Source: JBBDMU01 sp040878115 (GTDB lineage: Bacteria > Bacteroidota > Rhodothermia > Balneolales > Natronogracilivirgulaceae). From it: a stretch of DNA of 64,000 nt. Below, piece by piece: positions 33,945 to 42,948 of the stretch; position 1 is the stretch's first letter; every line of letters starts with the position of its first letter. The notes below the pieces were generated by a model. That model did no database searches. It was not told the DNA's origin and was given only the letters and a program-made list of their open reading frames with translations. The translations under genes and the position numbers were made by a program. Location of the stretch: assembly GCA_040878115.1 (NCBI GenBank), contig JBBDMV010000126.1, forward strand, positions 1 to 64,000, read 5' to 3'.

Positions 33945-34796
33945 ATGTTGGAGGCAGTGATGTATGAACCCTGGATTGGCAGAGAAATAATTCGGACCGA
34001 CACCCTCGCTATCGAGACAATGCAGCGTTATGAAGCCCTGATGGACCGCGACCCTTTATCCGTCAAACATGATGATGCTCTCGAACCTTGCCTGCATTGG
34101 CTGTATTTCACGCCAATTGATCAGCAGTACACCATAGACCAGAATGGCTATGTTAAAAAAGGAGACTTCATCCCTCCCGTTCCCCTCCAGAGAAGAATGT
34201 GGGCAGGTGGGAAAATTACCTTTCATGAAGTTCTGATGCTGGGCGAGATGACCGAGAATACATCCACCATCAAATCCGTCGATGAAAAAGAAGGCAGCAG
34301 CGGCAAGCTATTTTTCGTCACGATAAATAACCAGCTTCAGCAGAATGACGATGTGGCTATAGATGATGATCAGCATATCGTTTTTATGGAAGGAACGCGT
34401 AAAAACCAACATCTTGTCCGCACGAAAAAGCTGGATATTAATCCTGATTGGGAACGAAAGTATCAAACCGACAGTGTCATTCTGTTCCGGTTTTCAGCCC
34501 TCACCTATAACGGACACCGCATTCATTATGACGAACCCTATGCCCGTGAAGTTGAAGGCTATCCAACCTTGCTGGTCCAGGGACCATTCTTACTGATTCT
34601 ATTGGTGGAAACTTTCGCAAAGCATCATCCCGAACGAAGCATCACAGAAATTGTTTACAGAGCAGTAGGGCCTATGTACAAGGGGGAAAACATCACATTA
34701 TCTGGTCAGGATACAGACTTACACAGCACATCATGTCGTGCATACGGGCCCGAAGGCAATATGGCCATGCAGGCCGATATAAAATGGTTCTTGTAA
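33945..34796 (+). CDS. FAS1-like / hot-dog fold dehydratase (HTD2, mesaconyl-C4-CoA hydratase type)
   Basis: Two hot-dog domains in 283 residues. The N-terminal half (EPCLHWLYFTPIDQQ, DFIPPVPLQRRMWAGGKI) resembles the HTD2/FAS1-like dehydratase domain. The C-terminal half carries the hydratase-2 signature FRFSALTYNGHRIHYDEPYA (catalytic D and H near 196 and 191). It probably hydrates or dehydrates an acyl-CoA or acyl-ACP substrate; relatives act on mesaconyl-C4-CoA or mitochondrial 3-hydroxyacyl-ACP. It stands alone, with no pathway genes beside it. Start could also be the second Met (MYEPWIGREI), 15 nt downstream. Confidence 0.82.
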   Translation: MLEAVMYEPWIGREIIRTDTLAIETMQRYEALMDRDPLSVKHDDALEPCLHWLYFTPIDQQYTIDQNGYVKKGDFIPPVPLQRRMWAGGKITFHEVLMLGEMTENTSTIKSVDEKEGSSGKLFFVTINNQLQQNDDVAIDDDQHIVFMEGTRKNQHLVRTKKLDINPDWERKYQTDSVILFRFSALTYNGHRIHYDEPYAREVEGYPTLLVQGPFLLILLVETFAKHHPERSITEIVYRAVGPMYKGENITLSGQDTDLHSTSCRAYGPEGNMAMQADIKWFL

Positions 34797-35003
34797 GCGT
34801 GCTTTGCCTGACCCTGATTTCTGTATCCCAGTTTCCCGCCTGGAGGGTGAATGATTTTAAATCACAACTCACCAGTGATGTAGTTATGTTTTCACAGCAG
34901 CGTGATCCTTATCTTCTGTATGAACAATGAGCATCATTTGTTTGATGATTTCTAATAAATTTATATTCTGTTGATCAATTATTTACCCTCCCGAATTTTA
35001 ACA

Positions 35004-35258
35004 ATGGCCCAAAAGAACACTAAGTCGACCCTGCTGGACCTTGAAACCTATAAACTGGCCCGTAAAATGGCCGATGAATATGGGCTTTCAATACTTGATG
35101 TCTTGGAAAAAGCTACTGAAAGACTTCATAAAAAAGTATTCTTTCAGGCCCTGAACAATGACTTCTTGAAACTGACCAGGGTTAACGAAGTCTGGAAGCA
35201 GGAAAATAAACGCCGGGAAATTCTGGGGATAAACTTGCGGAACGGAGAAAACCTTTGA
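35004..35258 (+). CDS. Antitoxin of a PemK/MazF-type module
   Basis: Small acidic-basic protein of 84 residues starting MAQKNTKSTLLDLETYKLAR. It lies immediately before, and overlaps, a PemK/MazF toxin gene, which identifies it as the probable antitoxin. The central MADEYGLSILDVLEKATERLH helix pair and a C-terminal charged tail (EVWKQENKRREILG) fit a DNA-binding plus toxin-neutralising layout. ATG 35004 is chosen over an upstream frame start at 34971, which adds eleven atypical residues. Confidence 0.75.
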   Translation: MAQKNTKSTLLDLETYKLARKMADEYGLSILDVLEKATERLHKKVFFQALNNDFLKLTRVNEVWKQENKRREILGINLRNGENL

Positions 35259-35581
35259 GCGCACCATCCCGGGGACAAATATGGCAAGTGGCTTTTCAAC
35301 ATGCCGGTGGAATAGAAACCCTACCCTGCCTGATACTCTCAGATAACCAGATCAACCAAAATTCAGCTAATCTGACCGTCGTTCTGTCTACAATGGATAA
35401 GAAGCTAGATCTCCGCTCGCATATTCAAGCAAATGAGTCCGGTAAAGGAGAAGATATTTTCATCTGTTGTGAGCAGATACTAACCGTTTCAACCGATCGC
35501 TGTATAAAAGCAATTGATGAGGTCCCTGATAAAATTCTCGCGGAAGTAGATGAGACGGTAAAAATGGTACTTGGATTTTGA
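35255..35581 (+). CDS. PemK/MazF-family toxin
   Basis: Probable mRNA interferase of 108 residues. The opening SRGQIWQVAFQHAGG corresponds to the RGxIWxVxF of MazF/PemK, and the core strand LPCLILSDNQINQNSANLTVV, a beta-barrel with small hydrophobic strands, is typical. The start codon is TTG, overlapping the antitoxin stop TGA (TTGA), so translation is coupled. An inefficient start may help keep toxin levels below antitoxin. Activity is inferred from family membership. Confidence 0.8.
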   Translation: MSAPSRGQIWQVAFQHAGGIETLPCLILSDNQINQNSANLTVVLSTMDKKLDLRSHIQANESGKGEDIFICCEQILTVSTDRCIKAIDEVPDKILAEVDETVKMVLGF

Positions 35582-35619
35582 GATCTATTTCTATTATAGG
35601 CTTTAATTGGATATCCGGC

Positions 35620-36279
35620 CTAACCGCGTTCGGCTTCTTCAATAGCTTTCAATGCTATATTAATCGGTATATCACCGGAGAGTATTTCAAATACACGGTT
35701 ACCGGTATTTGAAATCATCAGGCTTAAAACCATAACCTCAGCCACATCCTCCCTGGATATGCTACCCTCTCGGTTCTCAAGTTTTTCCGCAATGCGGATT
35801 TTACCGGTTCCTTTATCATAAGTAAGTCTTCCCGGGCGGACAATTGTGTAGGTCAGGTCACTTTGCTTCAGATGTGCGTCTGCTTTAGACTTGGCAATTA
35901 AGTAGTGCCGCATGGCTTCAGGGCCCGTTTCATATTCATCCACGCCGACAGCGCTAAGCATGATAAAGCGACCGGAGTTACCTTTTTCCGCTTCATCTAT
36001 GAGCTTGATTGCTCCCTGGAGATCTACCAGGTCGGTCTTGTCCTTTCCGGTTCCTGATCCGGAGCCTGCTGCAAACATTACAGCTTCAACATCCTTTACG
36101 GCCATACTGACATCTCCCTCAAGATCAGCGACTATAATTTCATCAGCACCGAGCTTTCTAAGCTCCGGACCTTGCGATTCATCACGAACCATAGCCCGGG
36201 AGCTGTGATTATTCTCTTTAAGTTTTTTAATGATATGTCTGCCTGTTGCTCCGTTTGCACCCGCTATCAAAACTTTCAT
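35620..36279 (-). CDS. NAD(P)-binding SDR/NmrA-like protein
   Basis: Atypical short-chain dehydrogenase of 219 residues. The nucleotide-binding loop is GANGATG (residues 7-13), followed by MVRDESQ and LEGD, the NmrA/YwnB-type signatures, and the IVRPGRLTYDKGTG loop. The catalytic YxxxK is loosely present (HYLIAKSKAD). Relatives act as NAD(P)H-dependent quinone or flavin reductases or as redox sensors; the substrate is unknown. It converges with the toxin gene. Confidence 0.85.
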   Translation of the reverse strand: MKVLIAGANGATGRHIIKKLKENNHSSRAMVRDESQGPELRKLGADEIIVADLEGDVSMAVKDVEAVMFAAGSGSGTGKDKTDLVDLQGAIKLIDEAEKGNSGRFIMLSAVGVDEYETGPEAMRHYLIAKSKADAHLKQSDLTYTIVRPGRLTYDKGTGKIRIAEKLENREGSISREDVAEVMVLSLMISNTGNRVFEILSGDIPINIALKAIEEAERG

Positions 36280-36396
36280 AACCCTTGCCTGTTAAATTAA
36301 ATTATTTGGTCTTCTCCTCTTTTAAGTTGCCCATTTTATAAAAACCAGTTATACGTCTATTCAATTCCCTTTTGCAGAGAAATGTTATATTTACAG

Positions 36397-36630
36397 TCAG
36401 GATCCTTCATTTGAGTAATATCCAGTGGTTTTTCCGGTATAGCATCGGGTTATAATTATCCGATATATTTCTTTACGGTATTTCTGCCTAACGAGAGCTA
36501 GTTCCTTAAAAATGATATATTTACCCATTCCTACACAAGTTTTGAATAACCTTTGTTCCCTAAGGTCCTCAGCATGGCCAACCAACCACTCCTCTTTGAG
36601 CAGCCCTATTATCTTCTGGTCTTCATTCAT
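36397..36630 (-). CDS. Small hypothetical protein
   Basis: Frame of 77 residues from ATG 36630 (MNEDQKIIGLLKEEWLVGHA ... CYTGKTTGYYSNEGS), preceded by an AAGAGAG that could serve as a ribosome site. It is unrecognised, mixed charged and basic. A longer frame extends 41 codons upstream without plausible content. Real expression is uncertain. Confidence 0.35.
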   Translation of the reverse strand: MNEDQKIIGLLKEEWLVGHAEDLREQRLFKTCVGMGKYIIFKELALVRQKYRKEIYRIIITRCYTGKTTGYYSNEGS

Positions 36631-36785
36631 AATTCTCTCTTGTTTACCCTTTGAATAATTTCCTGGTATCCTTTTGGAAGTAACCGTAATCCCATGAAAT
36701 AAAGGGATAAATTTAGTAACTTGCCCTACAAATATTAGACATTTGCAAAGCAAATACCTATAAAACTTAAAATTATTAGTTCATC

Positions 36786-38033
36786 ATGTCATATACAAAA
36801 TTAACAAAGCCCACATCGGGTGCTGCAATTTCCAAAAAAGCGGATGGCAGTTTAAATGTTCCTGACAATCCTATTATCCCGTTTATTGAAGGGGACGGAA
36901 CCGGCGTTGATATTACACCTCCGATGATTGAGGTCATCAACAGCGCGGTAGAAAAAGCTTATTCCGGCAAAAAAGAAATTAACTGGTTTGAGATCTATGC
37001 CGGTGAGAAAGCTGTTAATTATTATGGAGATAACACCTGGCTGCCAGAAGATACTCTTACAGCCATCAGGGAATATCTTGTAGCTATAAAAGGGCCTTTG
37101 ACTACGCCTGTGGGGGGTGGAATTCGCAGCCTGAACGTAGCTCTTCGTCAAAAGCTTGACCTTTATGCTTGTGTTCGCCCGGTTCGATACTTCAAAGGGA
37201 CGCCAAGTCCGGTGAAGCAGCCTGAGCTTACCGATATGGTCATTTACAGAGAAAATACGGAAGATATTTATGCCGGTATCGAATACCAGACAGGTACTCC
37301 CGAGGCTGACAAGTTCAAGAATTTCCTGATTAACGAGATGGGTACTCAAAATATTCGTTTCCCTGAATCTTCATCCTTCGGTGTCAAACCCGTTTCTGAA
37401 GAAGGCTCAAAGCGCCTTATTCGTGGTGCGATTGATTATGCCATCGATCAGGGCCGAAAAAACGTAACGCTGGTCCACAAGGGCAACATCATGAAATTTA
37501 CGGAAGGCAGTTTCAAAAACTGGGGCTATGAACTGGCAAAAGAAGAGTATAATGCCAAAGAAATTGATGGCGGCCCATGGTGTGAGCTCCCAAACGGAAT
37601 CATCATTAAAGATGTGATCGCCGATGCATTCCTGCAGCAAATCCTGACCCGCCCTGCCGATTATGATGTCGTTGCAACGCTAAATTTGAACGGTGATTAC
37701 ATTTCCGATGCTCTTGCAGCTTGTGTTGGCGGCATTGGAATTGCCCCCGGCGCGAATATTAACTATTCCAACGGCTATTCCGTTTTCGAAGCAACACACG
37801 GCACGGCTCCTAAATATGCTGGGCAGGACAAGGTGAATCCAGGATCATTAATCTTATCAGCAGTCATGATGCTTCGCTATATGGGCTGGAATGAAGCGGC
37901 CGACCTTGTTGAAAAAGGGCTTGAGGAATCAATCCGTAACAAAGAAGTAACCTACGATTTCGAACGCTTGATGGATAATGCAAAACTTCTTAAAGCTTCT
38001 GAATTTGGCAAAAGCATAATTTCCTACATGTAG
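36786..38033 (+). CDS. icd: NADP-dependent isocitrate dehydrogenase
   Basis: TCA-cycle enzyme: isocitrate to 2-oxoglutarate with NADP+. The 415-residue sequence is very close to the E. coli type: IPFIEGDGTGVDIT, GGIRSLNVALRQKLDLYACVR with the phosphorylatable Ser115 equivalent, IYRENTEDIYAGIE, NIMKFTEGSFKNW, DVIADAFLQQIL, and HGTAPKYAGQDKVNPGS, whose Lys-Tyr gives NADP preference. No kinase/phosphatase gene lies here. A strong terminator follows. Confidence 0.97.
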   Translation: MSYTKLTKPTSGAAISKKADGSLNVPDNPIIPFIEGDGTGVDITPPMIEVINSAVEKAYSGKKEINWFEIYAGEKAVNYYGDNTWLPEDTLTAIREYLVAIKGPLTTPVGGGIRSLNVALRQKLDLYACVRPVRYFKGTPSPVKQPELTDMVIYRENTEDIYAGIEYQTGTPEADKFKNFLINEMGTQNIRFPESSSFGVKPVSEEGSKRLIRGAIDYAIDQGRKNVTLVHKGNIMKFTEGSFKNWGYELAKEEYNAKEIDGGPWCELPNGIIIKDVIADAFLQQILTRPADYDVVATLNLNGDYISDALAACVGGIGIAPGANINYSNGYSVFEATHGTAPKYAGQDKVNPGSLILSAVMMLRYMGWNEAADLVEKGLEESIRNKEVTYDFERLMDNAKLLKASEFGKSIISYM

Positions 38034-38058
38034 GAGATTGTAGCAAAGTAGTTTTGAA

Positions 38059-38094
38059 AACCGCACGGTGTTTATAAGTCGTGCGGTTTTTTTT
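38059..38094 (+). terminator. Rho-independent terminator of icd
   Basis: AACCGCACG (38059-38067) and CGTGCGGTT (38080-38088) form a perfect 9-bp stem, followed by eight Ts. It lies 25 nt after the icd stop and also faces the htrA-like gene converging from the right. Confidence 0.9.
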
Positions 38095-38126
38095 ATCTGC
38101 ACTCAGACAGACGTGTTCTGAGGAGT

Positions 38127-39635
38127 TTACGAATTGATCTCAATTTCCTCTTCTGTGCCATTGTCAGTTAAAACGGTGAGATTCAGGGAATTGCTTTCAC
38201 TCAAGCTCTGTCCTATATCGTTGCTGAGATCTCCAAGGTTTTCGACATAATTTCCATTTACCTTTGTAATCACAAAGTCAATGCGTAAACCTTGCATCCA
38301 GGCTTCGCTATTTTCTTCAACGTTGGTGATTACCAACTCTAACTCATTGAAGTCACGAGAATGTGTCAGCTCGGTCACGGTAATGCCAAATTCAAAATAT
38401 TGTTCCTCAAATAATCCCTCATTCTCTTCAAACCGAAGGTCTTCTTCGCTTCGTGCCCATTGATCAAGTTCACTCTCCAGCCCTTTAAGCTGTACATCAA
38501 CTTCAATTTCTTCGCCTTCCCGCAATACTCTAAGATTTACAACGTCACCAGGGCTCATTAAGGCAATTTGCACCTGAAGCTCGTTGGGTTCATTAACATG
38601 AATACCATTTACCTCTAGAACAATATCATCGACCTCGATACCACCTAAATAGGCGCTTCCATCCTCTACAAGATTAACAATCTCAACGCCTCTGATGTTT
38701 TGCAAGCCAAGCCTATTAGCTCGCTCATGATCAATAGGCGAAATTTGCACTCCCAGGTACGGTCTGTTTACTTCACCGAGCTCAATCAAGTCCTTAGCTA
38801 CTTTTATAGCCATATTGATGGGAATAGCAAATCCATACCCCTGGGAAGAGCCGTTTTCAGTGGCTATAGCCGTATTTATACCGATTAGTTCACCGCTATT
38901 ATTGACAAGAGCACCACCACTGTTACCCCTATTGATTGCGGCGTCAGTTTGTATAAAACTTTCGATACGAAGCTCATCATTGATGATGTTCACGTCCCGA
39001 TCAAGAGCACTTATGATCCCGGCAGTCACCGTCGATTTAAGCCTGAAAGGATTGCCTACTGCAATCACCCAATCGCCGACGCCGATATTATCGGAATTAC
39101 CGACTATCGCAGCTGGAAGGTCCCTTTCATCAATTTTTAATACGGCCAGGTCGGTAGACGTATCACGACCTACAATTTTGGCCGGATATCTTCTCTTATC
39201 GCTAAGACCGACACTAACATCCCCTTCTGATTGTGCAACAACATGATTATTTGTAATAATATACCCATCTGTAGAAATCAGCACACCAGAGCCCATGCTT
39301 TGGGCCCGGCGTCTGGGAAGGAAACGATCCCAGAACTGCTCATCTTCAAATTCATGGTCTCCACTATCAGGAACTCCATCTGGGTTAACCGGTATTGTAG
39401 TTTCAATATAAACCACCGTTGGCGTTACATTATCTGCAACTTCTTTGAATAAAATTGAAGGAGATTGCGATGCCGCCGAATTAGGCTCGGAGCTGCGAGT
39501 GATTTCTGATATATGAACTTCAGAAGTAAGATTGTTCCCATTGTTCTGATAAATGATGATTAATGCACCAATCATGATACCAAGGCAAAAAATCAGGAAA
39601 CCTGTAATTATGTTCTGATGTGCATTCATGCTCAA
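38127..39635 (-). CDS. Periplasmic serine protease, DegP/HtrA family
   Basis: S1C serine endopeptidase/chaperone of 502 residues. One N-terminal transmembrane segment (IITGFLIFCLGIMIGALIII) anchors it, or acts as signal. The triad is H131 (TNNHVV), D162 (STDLAVLKI) and S239 (NRGNSGGAL). Two PDZ domains follow (starting near 280 and 415; LGLQNIRGVEIVNLVEDGSA, and a second with NFNELELVITNVE-like text). Substrates are misfolded envelope proteins. The start overlaps the recO stop by 4 nt. Confidence 0.94.
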   Translation of the reverse strand: MSMNAHQNIITGFLIFCLGIMIGALIIIYQNNGNNLTSEVHISEITRSSEPNSAASQSPSILFKEVADNVTPTVVYIETTIPVNPDGVPDSGDHEFEDEQFWDRFLPRRRAQSMGSGVLISTDGYIITNNHVVAQSEGDVSVGLSDKRRYPAKIVGRDTSTDLAVLKIDERDLPAAIVGNSDNIGVGDWVIAVGNPFRLKSTVTAGIISALDRDVNIINDELRIESFIQTDAAINRGNSGGALVNNSGELIGINTAIATENGSSQGYGFAIPINMAIKVAKDLIELGEVNRPYLGVQISPIDHERANRLGLQNIRGVEIVNLVEDGSAYLGGIEVDDIVLEVNGIHVNEPNELQVQIALMSPGDVVNLRVLREGEEIEVDVQLKGLESELDQWARSEEDLRFEENEGLFEEQYFEFGITVTELTHSRDFNELELVITNVEENSEAWMQGLRIDFVITKVNGNYVENLGDLSNDIGQSLSESNSLNLTVLTDNGTEEEIEINS

Positions 39636-40363
39636 AGTATTTGGTGAAATATTTTATCTGATTTCCGGTCTCTCAAGCCATCAATGTGATGTTTTAGATA
39701 AACGTCTAAATGAACCACTAAGTTCTTTATTTCATAGGCCGGAAGATCATTGTTTAGTAGAAATCCCTTTTTAGGGCCCAAAGCCGTTCTGATATACGTT
39801 GTCTGACCCGTAGAGAGTTTATAATATAATCCTGCTCCGTGATCGGTACTGATATTTCCTTCATCAATATTCAGGTATGTAGTACCTGCTGCTTCGCTAT
39901 TTAGCTCGTAACGTAAACCGATGCCCATTAATTCAGCAAGACGTATCTGAATATAAGGGAATAAACTACGCGGTGAACTCTTTGTTTCGTGAAGCCATAC
40001 CAATAACTTTTCGGTAAACTCATACAACTCTTCGCTGATTTGGTTTTCCATAATAAGTTGTTCGACCATTTCCAGCGTAGCTGTTGAAGTCGCCATTTTT
40101 GCCAAATCTAAACGTATATCGTAAGTTTTTGCCCGATAAGAAGCTTTTGTGAGGTTCTGAACAGAACGGGACCCCTTAAAATAAAAAACAATATCCAGAA
40201 TATTCCCTATTTCAAGCAACCCAGAAAAACTGCTTTTTGACTTCTTCGACCCTTTTACAATAACAGCTACTTTACCATGCGTCTGGGTAAACAAGGTAAC
40301 AATCTTGCTGGACTCCCGATAATCTATGGCTCGCAATACAATAGCTGGCGAATGGATAATCAT
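39632..40363 (-). CDS. recO: DNA repair protein RecO
   Basis: Mediator of RecA loading in the RecFOR gap-repair pathway. The N-terminal OB fold begins MIIHSPAIVLRAIDYRESSK with TLFTQTHGKVAVIVKGSKKSK, the RecO signature. Its 243 residues are normal. The Cys4 zinc motif found in many RecO proteins is absent. Operon-coupled with the HtrA-like protease by a 4-nt overlap. Confidence 0.93.
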   Translation of the reverse strand: MIIHSPAIVLRAIDYRESSKIVTLFTQTHGKVAVIVKGSKKSKSSFSGLLEIGNILDIVFYFKGSRSVQNLTKASYRAKTYDIRLDLAKMATSTATLEMVEQLIMENQISEELYEFTEKLLVWLHETKSSPRSLFPYIQIRLAELMGIGLRYELNSEAAGTTYLNIDEGNISTDHGAGLYYKLSTGQTTYIRTALGPKKGFLLNNDLPAYEIKNLVVHLDVYLKHHIDGLRDRKSDKIFHQIL

Positions 40364-40413
40364 GGCGTGTTAATATGAAGCATGGTGTTCTCCAAAGTAA
40401 CCATTTAATAGTA

Positions 40414-41157
40414 TTAACCCATTGAAATCACAGCCATCATTCGGCCGCTTTGAACTTTATCGCGTCTATAGGAGTGCAGTGTATCGGCTTCCTTTACAGT
40501 GCAAAGTGGATTATTTTCTATATTTCCCTCCTGTAACCCGGCTTTTTGTAGTTCATAAATCACGAAGTTTTTGAGATCAATATGGGGTTTTGTGTATGAC
40601 GTATAATCTACAAATTCCTGAGGGAACATTCTCGCCACTTCTTCACCGACTTCAAACTCTTTCAATGAGATACATGGACTAATAAAAGCTTCAATGCAAT
40701 CTACATCAGCGCCGGACAGCACCATTTTAGCCACTGCATTTTGAAGAATACCCTGAACAGCTCCCCGCCAGCCCGCATGAACTGCGGCAATGACACCGTT
40801 TTCCCGGTCAGCCAATAGTACTGCAGCACAATCTGCTACCAGTATACCCAGAGCCAGGTTTTTCTGAGTTGTAACTAAACCATCGGTATTATCCTGAAAA
40901 GTAGAATCATCCACGGTGCGCACTTCATTACCATGAACCTGTTTCCCTAAAGCAAGGGGTTGATCTTCAAGACCTAGAAAGGCAAGCCAATCCTGGCGGT
41001 TAGATTCAATGACCGTATCGTCTTCGGTTCCCAACAAACCTAATGAAAAACCTAAAGTACTTCCTTTATCAGAAGAAGACTTTGTAGAGAAACCCGCTGT
41101 AATTCGGCTATCATTTCTCCATATGTCAGGTTTTATAGCTTTAATACTGTTATTCAT
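40414..41157 (-). CDS. pgeF: Peptidoglycan editing factor / purine nucleoside phosphorylase YfiH family
   Basis: Multicopper-oxidase-like (YfiH/LACC1) protein of 247 residues. Signatures: HGNEVRTVDD (His), VADCAAVLLAD (Cys), and IAAVHAGWRGAVQGI (His), which together form the metal/active site; ISPCISLKEFEVGEEV follows. Family members act as PgeF in peptidoglycan quality control in E. coli and as purine nucleoside phosphorylase in others; which applies is open. Lies between recO and aroE on the same strand. Confidence 0.92.
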   Translation of the reverse strand: MNNSIKAIKPDIWRNDSRITAGFSTKSSSDKGSTLGFSLGLLGTEDDTVIESNRQDWLAFLGLEDQPLALGKQVHGNEVRTVDDSTFQDNTDGLVTTQKNLALGILVADCAAVLLADRENGVIAAVHAGWRGAVQGILQNAVAKMVLSGADVDCIEAFISPCISLKEFEVGEEVARMFPQEFVDYTSYTKPHIDLKNFVIYELQKAGLQEGNIENNPLCTVKEADTLHSYRRDKVQSGRMMAVISMG

Positions 41158-41198
41158 TACCTTAATGCCTTATAAAAATCGTCGATAAAGGTTATCAG

Positions 41199-42038
41199 CT
41201 AAAGATTTTGTGAGGCCATTAGTTTCTTTTTTATGATACCATAAGGTAGCTGTTTACCCGTCCACAGTTCAAAAGCTTTTGCTCCCTGATGGATAAACAT
41301 ATCCAAACCCTGAATAACAATGGCATCCTGTTTCTCAGCCTGTTTTAAAAACGTTGTATGTAAGGGTTTGTAAACGATATCGTAACATATTTTTTTCTTA
41401 AGTATATGTTCGTATTCCTGAGGAACGGGTGTACTTGTAATGTCAGGTTCCATTCCCAATGGCGTTGTATTCACAAATAATTCTGCATCAGTACTTATTT
41501 GAAGTAGGTCTGCATATGAATAAAACGAAAGATTTCCTGGTACCGCCTCTAATTCGGTGATAGCCTTTTCAGGATTTCTGGATATAATCGCTATTTCAGG
41601 CATTCCTAGTTTGGCCAATCCAAAAACAATAGCTTTTGATGCCCCACCACTACCAAAAACGATAGCTTTTTTCCCGGACAACCTGCTTCGATATGGTTCT
41701 AAAGCCTTTGTAAAGCCATAAGCATCGGTGTTATGACCTTCCAGTTTTCCGTTTTTTCGGATTATCGTGTTAACAGCGCCAATAGTATGAGCCGTTTCAT
41801 CTTCATGGTCCAGAAACTGACGAACTTTACCCTTATATGGAATAGTTACATTCGCCCCTATAAAATGAGGGTGATCAAATAAATTGGGCAATTCACGGAA
41901 ATCATCCTGGTCTACATTCAGTGCATAATAACGAAAATCCAGATGATGGTAATCGGCAGCGGTATTATGGACCAGAGGTGATAAGCTGTGGCTAATCGGT
42001 GTGCCAATCACCAGGCAAAAAGGTGATTGAAGATTCAT
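41199..42038 (-). CDS. aroE: Shikimate dehydrogenase
   Basis: NADPH-dependent reduction of 3-dehydroshikimate in aromatic amino-acid synthesis. Signatures: IGTPISHSLSPLVHNTA, NVTIPYKGKV with catalytic Lys, GAVNTII, GHNTDAYGF, VFGSGGASKAIVFGL, NTTPLGM and QGLDMFIHQGA. I start at MNLQSPFCLVIG (279 residues). An ATG at 42101 would put the 5' end inside the terminator of the upstream gene, and a Met at 42062 is possible. Confidence 0.93.
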   Translation of the reverse strand: MNLQSPFCLVIGTPISHSLSPLVHNTAADYHHLDFRYYALNVDQDDFRELPNLFDHPHFIGANVTIPYKGKVRQFLDHEDETAHTIGAVNTIIRKNGKLEGHNTDAYGFTKALEPYRSRLSGKKAIVFGSGGASKAIVFGLAKLGMPEIAIISRNPEKAITELEAVPGNLSFYSYADLLQISTDAELFVNTTPLGMEPDITSTPVPQEYEHILKKKICYDIVYKPLHTTFLKQAEKQDAIVIQGLDMFIHQGAKAFELWTGKQLPYGIIKKKLMASQNL

Positions 42039-42095
42039 CAATGTGGGGAGCTTTACAAGCATTGCATGAATCAATTCATGGGTATTTAATAGCCT

Positions 42096-42132
42096 AAACA
42101 AAAAAAGGGACTAAAAGTCCCTTTTTTTGTTT
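42096..42132. terminator. Bidirectional terminator after the SRPBCC gene
   Basis: A perfect palindrome: an AAACAAAAAAAGGGAC arm, loop TAAAA-like, and GTCCCTTTTTTTGTTT, giving T-runs on both strands. It ends 11 nt after the SRPBCC gene stop and argues that aroE starts downstream of it. Confidence 0.9.
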
Positions 42133-42142
42133 CAGATTAAGA

Positions 42143-42628
42143 TTATGCCGTAATTTTTTCTTTCTGATCGGGAGTAGAAGATGAAGATTCTTCATCTTTA
42201 ACGACAAAATTACCGCTCTCTGCAAGCTTTTTGAATTTCTGAAGGTCTGAGCTAAGCTGATCGGAAAGTTCTTCCATAAACTTGCTTAACCCTTCAGAGG
42301 GAGCGCCGAAAAAGGTCCTATAGTCGAGGCTAAAATCAACTCGGGTCCGTATTCCATTTTCAAGCGGTGTAAAACGAATGGTACCGGTTTGATTGAGGTT
42401 ACCATTAATGGTAATCCATGCAAAACGGGTATTGCGAAGATCATCAATGATGTTGGTCGTCCAACGATATTCTTCACCATCAATTTCAGTCACATACTCA
42501 AAAGTTTGAGAGTTAACTTTGTTTACTTCTTTGATACTTTCAATGTAACGAGGAAAATCAAGTGGTGAGCTCATCAATTCGTACACTTTAGCAAGAGGTA
42601 AATCGATTTCTATGTTTTGATGCGCCAT
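42143..42628 (-). CDS. SRPBCC-superfamily protein
   Basis: A 161-residue START/polyketide-cyclase-like fold (MAHQNIEIDLPLAKVYELM, SPLDFPRYIESIKEVN, RTRVDFSLDYR). Such proteins hold a hydrophobic cavity for a lipid or ligand; function is unknown. The C-terminus is acidic/Ser-rich (DEESSSSTPDQKEK). Followed by a strong bidirectional terminator, so monocistronic. Confidence 0.82.
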   Translation of the reverse strand: MAHQNIEIDLPLAKVYELMSSPLDFPRYIESIKEVNKVNSQTFEYVTEIDGEEYRWTTNIIDDLRNTRFAWITINGNLNQTGTIRFTPLENGIRTRVDFSLDYRTFFGAPSEGLSKFMEELSDQLSSDLQKFKKLAESGNFVVKDEESSSSTPDQKEKITA

Positions 42629-42828
42629 ATTTAAATTTGTCTGCTTCGTAAAGTTGATATATTTTTCAAAAAAATGGAGATGCCTTAACCTAACCGTATC
42701 AATTCAAGCGTCGGATCACCCACAATAAATACAAGATAAACATTTTTGGGCTCGTTAACAATTACTAATTGCTTATTAGTGCCACATTAAAAAATAAAAA
42801 TACTATTATAATACAGTTAACGGCTCGC

Positions 42829-42851
42829 TATATCAGATCATATCTGATATA
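42829..42851. promoter_or_regulatory. 23-bp perfect palindrome, operator-like
   Basis: Arms TATATCAGAT (42829-42838) and ATCTGATATA (42842-42851) are perfect, separated by CAT. It lies in the 320-nt divergent region between the SRPBCC and metallo-hydrolase genes, 98 nt upstream of the latter. It looks like a dimeric regulator site; no regulator gene is adjacent. The rest of this region shows no gene. Confidence 0.5.
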
Positions 42852-42948
42852 AGCAACTTTCTTTGTTTCTATATTCTAATGTACACCGGATAACATATGG
42901 TAAATGTATAGTGTTCATATAGGGTAATGATCACCAATACCAGTTTAT

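Noticed and set aside
34733..34930. 65-codon frame overlapping the 3' end of the hydratase gene
   Set aside because: Shares its first part with another frame of a good gene and shows no conserved features.
42039..42101. Upstream start of aroE
   Set aside because: It would begin within the bidirectional terminator of the upstream gene; the conserved domain starts at the chosen Met.
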